A DNA stretch of 5,972 nt, from contig JAOAPW010000385.1 in assembly GCA_025463105.1 (NCBI GenBank), positions 1-5,972 of the forward strand, given 5' to 3'. Shown one piece after another: positions 1-5,366 of this stretch. Position 1 is the stretch's first letter, and each line of letters opens with the position of its first letter. Under the pieces are notes generated by a model, which did not search any database, was not told the origin of the DNA, and saw only the letters and a program-made list of their open reading frames with translations. The DNA is from Candidatus Acidiferrum typicum. GTDB lineage: Bacteria; Acidobacteriota; Terriglobia; Acidiferrales; UBA7541. The position numbers and the translations under genes were made by a program.

Positions 1-327
1 CCTCAGCGCGCTTATGACGACAGCATGCGCGACTTGAACCAGCTTCGACAGTCAGTCCGGGACGATCCGGACATGGCGCGACAGGTTCAGGAATTAATTC
101 GCCAGATGCAGCGGCTGGATCCGAGCCGCTTCCCCGGCAATCCCGCGCTGTTCGAGCAGCTCCACTCGCAAGTGCTCGCTGACGTGGATAAGCTCGAGCT
201 TCAACTGCGGCGTCAGCTGGACGATAAACAATCCGGCCAGGTACGCAGCGGCGATATCCGTTCAGTGCCCGCGGGTTACGAGGATTCTGTCGCGGACTAC
301 TATCGCCGTCTCAGCAAAAACAAATAG
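1..327 (+). CDS. C-terminal fragment of an unrecognised protein (5' end outside window)
   Basis: The frame is open from base 1 (first residues PQRAYDDS) to a TAG at 325-327, giving 108 visible residues. The ATG at base 25 lies inside this frame and is probably an internal methionine, because readable sequence precedes it. The fragment is strongly charged and predicted mostly helical. It has heptad-like Leu/Gln/Arg spacing (for example RQVQELIRQMQRLD and DKLELQLRRQLDDK), then a flexible Gly/Ser linker and a short closing segment, GYEDSVADYYRRLSKNK. No enzymatic motif is visible. The look is that of the coiled-coil tail of a larger envelope or scaffold protein. From memory only, acidobacterial large membrane proteins (DUF4175-like) can end in a similar tyrosine-rich tail, but I cannot confirm this. 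It converges on the M28 peptidase gene. I am confident that it is coding, not of its function. Confidence 0.75.
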   Translation, partial: PQRAYDDSMRDLNQLRQSVRDDPDMARQVQELIRQMQRLDPSRFPGNPALFEQLHSQVLADVDKLELQLRRQLDDKQSGQVRSGDIRSVPAGYEDSVADYYRRLSKNK

Positions 328-365
328 GCGAAGCCGAATCTACTTCACAAATTACAAATTTATAT

Positions 366-515
366 GTCCGAGCGAAGCGCCAGGGAACGCTCCGCACGGA
401 CAGTGGTGACCCGGAACGCGCGAAGGAACCTCCGCAGGAAGCCCGGACGGCAACATCCCACCCGTTAAGCCCTGTTGAACCTGCTACGGAGTCGGCGATC
501 TCCGCGCTTTATTGA
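366..515 (+). ncRNA. Candidate structured non-coding RNA (rod-like; class unknown)
   Basis: This G+C-rich segment lies in a 303-base convergent spacer without a credible ORF. Complementary blocks nest in order: 375-380 with 504-509 (AAGCGC/GCGCTT), 383-386 with 499-502 (one G-U), 390-394 with 487-491 (CTCCG/CGGAG), 399-403 with 472-476 (one G-U), 404-406 with 458-460 and 411-414 with 443-446. A small apical hairpin lies at 429-438. The result is a bulged rod of about 135 nt, the general shape of 6S-type RNAs. I cannot match it to a 6S, SRP, RNase P or tmRNA consensus, and the strand could be the opposite one. A weak -10-like TATATG lies at 361-366. An alternative is a degenerate palindromic repeat: 366-402 alone can also fold (GTCCG/CGGAC). 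All pairing was found by eye. Confidence 0.3.
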
Positions 516-552
516 TTGAGAGTGAATTAACACGGAAAAAATGGAGGGGTCA

Positions 553-584
553 AGTCAACAAATTGTCACAAGATTGAGTTGACT
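553..584. repeat. Inverted repeat AGTCAAC/GTTGACT in convergent spacer
   Basis: A perfect 7-base inverted repeat (553-559 and 578-584) is separated by 18 bases. It sits 47 bases beyond the stop codon of the minus-strand peptidase. Read on the minus strand it is followed by an interrupted T-rich stretch (complement of 535-541). It could be a weak terminator for the peptidase gene or a protein binding site. The stem is AT-rich and the loop long, so termination strength is doubtful. Confidence 0.25.
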
Positions 585-630
585 GAGACCTTGGTTCATC
601 ACCCGCAAAATATTGCTCACTACGCTCTAA

Positions 631-2172
631 CTATTTTTTCGGCAAAGGTTTGCGGGGAAGCTGCTCATTCGCATTAGCCGTCATATACACGAACGAAGCA
701 ACGATTACGGCCATCTGCTTCAAATCCGCTTCCTGAATCCGCTCGTAGACATCCATGTTTGTATGATGTGTGCGCGTTTCGTATTCGATCGGATCCTGAA
801 TAAACTGGAACCCCGGCAATCCGACTTCATCAAAGGAAACATGATCCGTGCCGCCGGTTCCGCGAATTGAAAGCATGGTCATGCCCATGGATTTGAAAGG
901 CTCCATCCATTTTTCAAAAATGGGCCGGACCTCTTCGTTGCCTTGTAAATAGACGCCGCGAATTTTGCCCGTGCCGTTGTCCACGTTGAAATAAGCCGAA
1001 ACTTTGGCGTGATCGGGTTTGAATTCCAGGCTCTGCCTGTCGCCGAAATGCTGCTTGACGTAGGCGCGCGAGCCAAGCAGACCCTCTTCCTCGCCCGTCC
1101 ACAAAGCGAGGCGCACGGTGCGGCGCATCTTCAGTCCCGACACTTTCAGAATACGCATGGCCTCCATCATGACGGCGGATCCGGCGGCGTTGTCCGTGGC
1201 GCCCGTGCCGCTATCCCAGGAATCGAAATGCGCGCCGAGCATCACGACCTCCTCCGCTTTATCGGACCCGGGAATTTCCGCGATGATGTTGAAGGAATCG
1301 AGATTCTCTTCGTAAAATTTATTGATGATATTGACGCTGAGCGTCACCGGCACATGTTTCTCGAGTGTGCGAAAAATGCGCCCATAATCTTCGATGGCCA
1401 CGGCAACGCGCGGCAGCACCAGTGGGTCCTTGGGATCTCGAGAGCCGCCGGTCGTCACCGTAATCGTTCCGCCATCGTGCGGCGAGGGTTCGAGCCACGC
1501 CGCCGCGCCTTCGTCCGTCAAAAATTTTAGAAGTTTTTGGTTGAACTGGTGCTGGACAAGAAAACGGGCGCGGGCAGCGGCGTCGGGAGGCGTCGGGGGC
1601 GGCCTCGGTTGCGCCATGTCTTCCAGTTCCTTGTCAGTGTACCGATGAGCCGGGGCCTCGAATTGCGCCTCGACGGGTCGCAAAGGCGCCGTCATCACAA
1701 ATTTGCCTTTGAGTTTCCCGCGAAACGCTTCGAAGTCCTCCTCTTTTTCAATCTTTGCGTACACCGCTTCCGCCGTGATGGATCCCCCGGTTCCGGACGT
1801 CCAGGCCTTTGGGTACGCGATCAGCGGAAAATGCCGGGGCGCAACTTCATTGGCTTCGAACAGCTCATTCGACCAGCCTCGTCCAAACGGTCCCCACGAT
1901 TCCTCGTGAACATTTGCCAGCCCCCAGGAATTAAGGGTTTTAAGCGCGTATTCACCGGCTTCGCGGATATTGGGAGAATTCGTCAGGCGCGGGCCGTACA
2001 CGTCGGTCAGGTAGCCCATCACTTCCATGACGTGCGAATGCTGGAGGCCTTCGTCTTCGAATTTGCCGATCGCACCAGGGTCGGGGGCGGACCAGTCCGG
2101 TTGTGCCGTCGCGGTCCACCCGGCCGTGAGCAGCAGCGCGAGCAGGGCCGCGCATTTCATTGATTTGCGCAA
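631..2172 (-). CDS. Secreted M28-family zinc metallopeptidase (PGCP/carboxypeptidase Q-like)
   Basis: Predicted exported peptidase that removes residues from peptides using two zinc ions. Numbered from a TTG start at 2172 (513 aa), it opens with a Sec signal peptide: basic MRKSMK, hydrophobic CAALLALLLTAGW, cleavage near TATA-QP. The N-terminal segment (to about 125) is followed by a PA-like insert (about 125-285) with a proline-rich stretch, PRPPPTPP. The catalytic M28 domain starts near residue 295. Visible ligands are H315 (GAHFDSW), D327 (TDNAAG), general base E361 and ligand E362 (WTGEEEG), D398 (NVDNGTG) and H470 (THHTNMD). All expected catalytic residues are present, and length fits the carboxypeptidase Q-like group. 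Start choice: GGGGAGG at 2179-2185 lies 6 bases from the TTG; an ATG at 2190 has only a distant AGG and an ATG at 2160 is 18 bases from the site. It is monocistronic and convergent with the left-edge gene. Substrate is unknown; a role in scavenging extracellular peptides is inference. Confidence 0.93.
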   Translation of the reverse strand: MRKSMKCAALLALLLTAGWTATAQPDWSAPDPGAIGKFEDEGLQHSHVMEVMGYLTDVYGPRLTNSPNIREAGEYALKTLNSWGLANVHEESWGPFGRGWSNELFEANEVAPRHFPLIAYPKAWTSGTGGSITAEAVYAKIEKEEDFEAFRGKLKGKFVMTAPLRPVEAQFEAPAHRYTDKELEDMAQPRPPPTPPDAAARARFLVQHQFNQKLLKFLTDEGAAAWLEPSPHDGGTITVTTGGSRDPKDPLVLPRVAVAIEDYGRIFRTLEKHVPVTLSVNIINKFYEENLDSFNIIAEIPGSDKAEEVVMLGAHFDSWDSGTGATDNAAGSAVMMEAMRILKVSGLKMRRTVRLALWTGEEEGLLGSRAYVKQHFGDRQSLEFKPDHAKVSAYFNVDNGTGKIRGVYLQGNEEVRPIFEKWMEPFKSMGMTMLSIRGTGGTDHVSFDEVGLPGFQFIQDPIEYETRTHHTNMDVYERIQEADLKQMAVIVASFVYMTANANEQLPRKPLPKK

Positions 2173-2178
2173 GCTCAG

Positions 2179-2185
2179 CCTCCCC
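2179..2185 (-). promoter_or_regulatory. Shine-Dalgarno site favouring a TTG start for the M28 peptidase
   Basis: On the minus strand this reads GGGGAGG, 6 bases before the in-frame TTG at 2172-2170. The other in-frame starts, ATG at 2190 and ATG at 2160, are not well placed relative to any purine-rich site. All three choices keep a usable signal peptide. Confidence 0.5.
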
Positions 2186-2197
2186 ACCATAATAAAG

Positions 2198-2203
2198 ATT
2201 CTA
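2198..2203 (-). promoter_or_regulatory. Possible -10 element for the M28 peptidase gene
   Basis: On the minus strand this reads TAGAAT, 5 of 6 matches to TATAAT. Transcription would begin near 2191, at or next to the ATG at 2190, leaving a leader of about 19 bases that contains GGGGAGG and leads to the TTG. That fits the TTG start better than the ATG at 2190. No clear -35 box is seen, so this rests on one hexamer. Confidence 0.22.
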
Positions 2204-2273
2204 CCTCGGAGCTTTCCAAACGACGAGCGCGGCCGTGCTGGATGTGTCTATCAGCGATACAAATCAAATAATT

Positions 2274-2303
2274 TTGCAGAGAAGTGGCAAAGAGGCTTAA
2301 AAT
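2274..2303 (+). promoter_or_regulatory. Possible promoter for the small plus-strand gene at 2310
   Basis: TAAAAT at 2298-2303 matches 5 of 6 bases of the -10 consensus. TTGCAG at 2274-2279, 18 bases upstream, is a poor -35 match. If used, transcription would start at about 2310, making the mRNA leaderless or nearly so from the ATG at 2310. This is a weak call by eye. Confidence 0.18.
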
Positions 2304-2309
2304 GCCTGT

Positions 2310-2519
2310 ATGAAGAAAAAGGTTATGTCGAAAGAGAAGGCCGCTCGGGCGCTGGCGCTTCTCGCGGAAGAACATTTGAAGGCGTATCCCGCTGAGGAAC
2401 GAGACAGAAGGATTAAGGCGTTCGGTTCGAAGGTTGCCGAACTCAGAAGGAAGACCGCCAACTCTTCAAAGCCTCGCGCAGCTTCTCGGGATCGTCGGCA
2501 AGCCCGAGCTCACGGATAG
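2310..2519 (+). CDS. Small charged helical protein of unknown function
   Basis: A 69-residue ORF with codons ending mostly in G or C, as in neighbouring genes. Residues about 5-48 form a charged, alanine- and leucine-rich helical region (for example KAARALALLAEEHLKAYP and ERDRRIKAFGSKVAELRRK). The tail is basic and low in complexity (SSKPRAASRDRRQARAHG). There is no signal peptide, membrane segment or enzymatic motif. A second in-frame ATG at 2325 would give 64 residues; it has AAGG only two bases upstream, while the ATG at 2310 lacks a good ribosome binding site and may be leaderless. The last 77 bases overlap, antisense, the 3' end of the small minus-strand gene ending at 2443. I recognise the style of small acidobacterial hypothetical proteins but cannot name a family. 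It may not be a gene. Confidence 0.45.
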   Translation: MKKKVMSKEKAARALALLAEEHLKAYPAEERDRRIKAFGSKVAELRRKTANSSKPRAASRDRRQARAHG

Positions 2520-2681
2520 CCTCCAGAAATTCCCGTTCGGTTTTAATTTTAGAGCTTCGCGGAATCCCTTCAGGAGTTCTTCCCTTTGCCGAAGCGCCTT
2601 CATATCAACTCGGCGTTTACCTCGGCTCTTTTCTTCTCGCATCACGTCGCGGATATCCGGGTCTTGCGGGACATCTGTCAC
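2443..2681 (-). CDS. Small charged protein gene with an apparent -1 frameshift
   Basis: A strong site, AAAGGAGG, stands 9 bases before a GTG at 2681-2679. The first frame reads MTDVPQDPDIRDVMREEKSR, then a basic helix ending REALKLK (47 residues). If kept, that frame continues as unlike, low-quality sequence to a stop at 2466-2468. The -1 frame from the A-rich run at 2541-2550 instead continues the helical style: TEREFLEAIRELGLADDP, then EKLREALKSWRSSF and TGA at 2445-2443. The joined product would be 79 residues, acidic-basic and all helical, probably cytoplasmic. The -1 frame has an in-frame stop upstream and no ATG, GTG or TTG before the helical tail, so it cannot start independently. Causes could be a real inactivating deletion, a sequencing or assembly error in the AAAATTAAAA run, or slippage on AAAA. 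No family is recognised. Confidence 0.6.
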
Positions 2682-2690
2682 GGTGTGTCT

Positions 2691-2698
2691 CCTCCTTT
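2691..2698 (-). promoter_or_regulatory. Strong Shine-Dalgarno site for the frameshifted small gene
   Basis: The minus strand reads AAAGGAGG, near-perfect complementarity to the 16S rRNA tail, 9 bases from the GTG at 2681. It decides the start against the ATG at 2738, whose extra 19 residues (RGRFKLHRYKRRR and so on) look non-coding. A TTGACC at 2733-2738 on the same strand could be a -35 box, but its partner CAAACT (2710-2715) is poor. Confidence 0.7.
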
Positions 2699-2772
2699 TG
2701 TAGCGGTGCAGTTTGAATCTTCCCCTCAAAGCGGTCAACTGGAGAATAACTACACATGGGGCGCGTAGAAAC

Positions 2773-2788
2773 CCGACTTGTTCGTCGG
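2773..2788 (+). repeat. Hairpin 1 of the region upstream of typA
   Basis: CCGAC (2773-2777) pairs with GTCGG (2784-2788) around a 6-base loop. It is the first of several hairpins in the 333-base stretch (2682-3014) in which I see no protein gene. Confidence 0.4.
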
Positions 2789-2838
2789 TGACGGGCTGCG
2801 GAAGGGTATGGTACTCTTAAGGGGTCGAAGGCACTTGT

Positions 2839-2854
2839 AATTCCTCTTGGAATT
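2839..2854 (+). repeat. Hairpin 2 of the region upstream of typA
   Basis: AATTCC (2839-2844) and GGAATT (2849-2854) form a perfect 6-base stem with a TCTT loop, extendable by a T-G pair. It lies 9 bases before the terminator-like hairpin at 2864. Confidence 0.4.
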
Positions 2855-2863
2855 GAGCGTGAG

Positions 2864-2893
2864 GGCTGCAAGGTCGCACTTGCAGCCATTTTT
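2864..2893 (+). terminator. Intrinsic terminator-like hairpin 122 bases before typA
   Basis: GGCTGCAA (2864-2871) pairs perfectly with TTGCAGCC (2880-2887) around an 8-base loop, followed by A and five T (2889-2893). This is a good rho-independent terminator on the plus strand. No convincing protein gene ends close upstream; the nearest plus-strand ORF ends at 2519. It may therefore end a small RNA starting after about 2740, act as an attenuator in the typA leader, or belong to a repeat element. Confidence 0.55.
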
Positions 2894-2912
2894 GTATCCA
2901 TTGGTGATTTTA

Positions 2913-2955
2913 GCGGGCTCCCCTTCGAAGCTCAGGGTAAACAAGTAAAGCCCGC
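2913..2955. repeat. Inverted repeat with CCCTTCG/GCTCAGGG core upstream of typA
   Basis: GCGGGCT (2913-2919) and AGCCCGC (2949-2955) form a perfect 7-base stem. Inside, 2921-2937 reads CCCTTCGAAGCTCAGGG. The reverse complement of 5387-5406 has the same ends, CCCTTCG and GCTCAGGG, around a 5-base instead of a 2-base centre. Motifs of this form are known to me as dispersed intergenic palindromes in many bacterial genomes. Here it would lie in the typA 5' leader. Confidence 0.45.
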
Positions 2956-3014
2956 ACCTGTGCACCGATCCGACAATCGAAATAAAGGTTAGTCGAACAG
3001 AAAGCTAGGATTCC

Positions 3015-4847
3015 ATGCCACAGATTCGCAATATCGCCATTATCGCCCACGTGGACCACGGTAAGACCACGCTGGTGGACGCCATGCTGCACCAGAGCGG
3101 CGTCTTCCGCGAGAATCAGATCGTCGTCACGCGCGTGATGGATTCAAACGACCTTGAGCGGGAGCGCGGCATCACCATCCTCGCGAAAAACACCGCGCTG
3201 TTCTATCACGACACGAAAATCAACATTGTGGATACGCCCGGCCACAGCGATTTCGGCGGAGAAGTCGAGCGCGCGCTGAAAATGGTGGACGGCGTGCTCC
3301 TCCTCGTGGACGCGAGCGAGGGCCCGCTGCCGCAGACGCGCTACGTCTTGCAGAAGGCGCTGCAGGCAAAGCTGCTCCCCATCATCGTGCTCAATAAAAT
3401 CGACCGCTCCGATGCCCGGGTGGCCGCCGTGCTCGACGAAATTTACGACCTTTTCATTGACCTGGAGGCCACCGAGGATCAGCTTGATTTCCCCGTGCTT
3501 TACACGAATGCGAAAACGGGCGTCGCGCACCGCAAAATCGGCGACTCCTCGACCAATCTCCAGCCGCTGTTTGAAACCATTGTTTCCGCCATTCCCGAAC
3601 CGAAGGGCGATCCAAACGGCGTTCTGCAAGCGCAAGTGATGAACCTGGACTACAGCGATTTTCTCGGGCGCATCGCCATCGGTCGCGTTTTTAACGGAAC
3701 GCTGCGTCGCGGCTCCGATGTGGGCATCGCCAAGCGCTCGGGCGCGATCGAGCCCACACGCATCACGAAGCTTTACACGTTTCGAGGCCTCGAACGCGAT
3801 GAAGCGGAAGAAGTTGCCTGTGGCGACCTGGTCGCTGTCGCCGGCGTCGAGGGCATTCAGATTGGGGAAAGCCTTACCGACATTGAGAATCCTCAGCCGC
3901 TCGAACCGCTGGTCATCGACGAGCCGACTCTGGCGATGAATTTCACCATCAATACCAGTCCGCTTGCCGGACGCGAAGGACAATGGGTTACTTCGCGCGA
4001 TCTTCGCTCGCGTTTGCAGAAAGAGTTACTGACCAACGTTTCGCTGCGCATTACCGATTCGGATACGACCGACGTATTTCGCGTGCTGGCGCGCGGCGAA
4101 TTGCAACTCGCCATCCTGATCGAGACCATGCGACGCGAAGGCTACGAGTTAATGGTCGGCAAACCGGAGATCGTAGTGCGCGAGGAAAACGGAAAAAAAC
4201 TCGAGCCTCTTGAGCGGCTGGTCGTCGATTGTCCGGAATCGTTTGTCGGCGTGGTAATGGAATCGCTTGGACGCCGCCGCGGCGAACTCGGCAAAATGGT
4301 CAATCACGGCTCGGGCTGGGTGCGCATGGAGTTCACCGTTCCATCGCGCGGACTGATCGGCCTGCGTGGACAGTTGCTCACCGATACGCGCGGCACCGCG
4401 CTGCTTCATGCATTATTTGAAGGTTGGACCGAATATGGCGGCGAAATGGCTACGCGTCCGACCGGCGCGCTGGTGGCCGATCGCTCAGGCCACACGACAG
4501 CGTTTGCGCTGTGGAATATACAGGAGCGCGGCGAGTTGTTCGTTGGTCCTGTCGAGGAAGTGTATGAAGGCATGATTGTCGGCGAAAATGCGCGCGACGC
4601 CGACATGGACGTCAACGTCACGAAAGAAAAAAAGCAGACCAACATGCGCGCATCGAGCGCGGATGAGGCCATCCGTCTGATTCCGCATCGCCAGTTGAGC
4701 CTCGAGCAAGCGATCGAATTCATCGCCGACGACGAGTTCGTAGAGGTCACGCCGAAATCCATCCGCCTGCGCAAAAAAGTGCTGGACATGAAAAAGCGCC
4801 CACGCCGCTGGCAGCAAATCCGCGCCAACGCCGAAGCCGCAAAGTAG
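3015..4847 (+). CDS. typA: Ribosome-associated GTPase TypA/BipA
   Basis: A translational GTPase of the EF-G/LepA class that binds the 70S ribosome and, in known members, supports 50S assembly and growth under stress or cold. Its 610 residues are the usual length. Motifs: G1 AHVDHGKT (11-18), switch I RERGIT (49-54), G3 DTPGH (73-77), G4 NKID (127-130), and a G5 region YTNAKTG (163-169) in place of the common SA form. The beta-barrel domain II follows (about 200-290, LDYSDFLGRIAIGRV), then an EF-G III/V-like region (about 300-480). The TypA-specific C-terminal domain ends with MIVGENARDADMDVNV and FVEVTPKSIRLRKK. All GTPase elements are intact. The start ATG has AGGA at 3007-3010 with a 4-base spacer, and homologues begin similarly (IRNIAIIAHVDHGKTT). 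It appears monocistronic: hairpins and a terminator-like structure precede it, and an inverted repeat covers its stop codon. Confidence 0.98.
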   Translation: MPQIRNIAIIAHVDHGKTTLVDAMLHQSGVFRENQIVVTRVMDSNDLERERGITILAKNTALFYHDTKINIVDTPGHSDFGGEVERALKMVDGVLLLVDASEGPLPQTRYVLQKALQAKLLPIIVLNKIDRSDARVAAVLDEIYDLFIDLEATEDQLDFPVLYTNAKTGVAHRKIGDSSTNLQPLFETIVSAIPEPKGDPNGVLQAQVMNLDYSDFLGRIAIGRVFNGTLRRGSDVGIAKRSGAIEPTRITKLYTFRGLERDEAEEVACGDLVAVAGVEGIQIGESLTDIENPQPLEPLVIDEPTLAMNFTINTSPLAGREGQWVTSRDLRSRLQKELLTNVSLRITDSDTTDVFRVLARGELQLAILIETMRREGYELMVGKPEIVVREENGKKLEPLERLVVDCPESFVGVVMESLGRRRGELGKMVNHGSGWVRMEFTVPSRGLIGLRGQLLTDTRGTALLHALFEGWTEYGGEMATRPTGALVADRSGHTTAFALWNIQERGELFVGPVEEVYEGMIVGENARDADMDVNVTKEKKQTNMRASSADEAIRLIPHRQLSLEQAIEFIADDEFVEVTPKSIRLRKKVLDMKKRPRRWQQIRANAEAAK

Positions 4848-4920
4848 CACAGGCTGCAGCCTGTGTGCTTTTCGCTTTATTAGCAGAAATCAAGAACACA
4901 CGGGCCGAAGCCTGTGCTAC
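4844..4920. repeat. Long imperfect inverted repeat covering the typA stop codon
   Basis: Arms 4844-4867 and 4897-4920 are 24 bases each and complementary at 21 positions; two of the three mismatches become G-U pairs in RNA. The loop is 29 bases. Both arms read GTAGCACAGGCT from their outer ends, and the TAG in the left arm is the typA stop codon. The left arm alone is also a palindrome. Short GTAGCACAGGCT-type elements are, from memory, dispersed in some acidobacterial and related genomes; the two arms here would be opposed copies. Confidence 0.75.
4848..4880 (+). terminator. Probable typA transcription terminator
   Basis: Directly after the stop codon, CACAGGCTGCAGCCTGTG (4848-4865) is a perfect 18-base palindrome. 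TGC, then TTTT (4869-4872) and CTTTATT follow. This gives a compact G+C-rich hairpin with a nearby but interrupted T tract. The larger inverted repeat (4844-4920) is an alternative fold of the same RNA. Confidence 0.5.
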
Positions 4921-4980
4921 CAAATCCCACGCACATGCAACCCCGCTCTCGATGGGCCATGCCTTCTTCGCCTGAGCGTG

Positions 4981-4998
4981 AGAATCATTAATTATTCT
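4981..4998. promoter_or_regulatory. AT-rich imperfect palindrome, possible operator
   Basis: AGAATCATTAATTATTCT is symmetrical around ATTAAT with one mismatched pair. It lies 112 bases before the small membrane protein start. It could be a regulator site or promoter AT region. TATTCT (4993-4998) is a 4/6 match to a -10 box, without a clear -35. Confidence 0.2.
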
Positions 4999-5012
4999 TT
5001 ACGGGACTCTTA

Positions 5013-5027
5013 GCCGTTTTTTACGGC
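5013..5027. repeat. Small hairpin GCCGT-T5-ACGGC
   Basis: A 5-base stem (5013-5017 with 5023-5027) encloses five T. It sits 82 bases upstream of the membrane protein ATG, probably in its leader. It is too short to assign a role. Confidence 0.3.
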
Positions 5028-5109
5028 AAGTATGTTTAGTTTTTGGGCGGACTCCCCGGCGCGCATGATTATTGAAGTTCGGGCGAGCGAAATCAGAGAA
5101 AACAAAAAC

Positions 5110-5331
5110 ATGGACCGTCTCACTTTATTCGGGTTGTTCGCCGTTACGGCAATGCTTGTGTGCTACGCACTCGAGCGGCGCAGCAACTGGTTTGTTCTTG
5201 GGTTCGCCGCATCCTGCATACTCGGTTCTGCCTACGGTTTTCTCCAAGGTGCCTGGCCATTTGGATTGGTGGAAGCCATCTGGTCGGTTGTTGCCGCGCG
5301 CCGCTGGTGGCTGACGAGAGTCGCAAACTAA
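5110..5331 (+). CDS. Conserved-type small integral membrane protein (73 aa)
   Basis: Function unknown. The product has three hydrophobic segments: about 3-21 (LTLFGLFAVTAMLVCYAL), 26-46 (NWFVLGFAASCILGSAYGFL) and 49-63 (WPFGLVEAIWSVVAA). The loops are short and charged (ERRS) and the tail is basic and aromatic (RRWWLTR), consistent with a tiny inner-membrane protein with a cytoplasmic positive end. The pattern GLFAVTAMLVCYALE...LGSAYGFLQGAWPFGLVEAIW fits a widespread bacterial hypothetical family I know only by its look. An in-frame ATG at 5032 would add 26 residues, but they are not membrane-like and precede the conserved-looking start, so the ATG at 5110 is preferred. Its ribosome site is weak (AGAGAAAA). 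It converges on the acyltransferase gene. Confidence 0.85.
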   Translation: MDRLTLFGLFAVTAMLVCYALERRSNWFVLGFAASCILGSAYGFLQGAWPFGLVEAIWSVVAARRWWLTRVAN

Positions 5332-5366
5332 GCCGCTGCATTCCGTTCTCAGTGCAAAGTCCTGTT

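Noticed and set aside
425..450. Possible SRP RNA apical domain (CAGGAAGCCC)
   Set aside because: The GGTCAGG...GGAAGGAAGCAGCC signature and tetraloop arrangement are missing.
455..485. Fleeting likeness to 5S rRNA (GTTAAGCCC)
   Set aside because: Only a short match exists; the rest of the 5S consensus is absent and no 16S/23S genes are nearby.
579..613. TTGACT as a plus-strand -35 box
   Set aside because: No -10 element lies at 16-18 bases, and there is no plus-strand gene downstream; it is half of the inverted repeat at 553-584.
1009..2163. Plus-strand ORFs of 173 and 208 residues opposite the M28 peptidase
   Set aside because: They are antisense shadows of the peptidase, which carries complete zinc-ligand motifs and a signal peptide. 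The shadows have no motif or ribosome site.
2617..2965. Minus-strand ORFs of 94 and 71 residues upstream of typA
   Set aside because: They overlap the hairpin series and the strong ribosome site of the frameshifted gene; their composition is not protein-like. They are better explained as a non-coding or repeat region.
3144..3983. 279-residue minus-strand ORF opposite typA
   Set aside because: It is the antisense shadow of a highly conserved GTPase gene with high third-position GC; its translation is His/Arg/Val-rich with no domain-like pattern.
5032..5109. 26-residue N-terminal extension of the small membrane protein
   Set aside because: The added residues are polar and not family-like; the ATG at 5110 starts directly at the first membrane segment.
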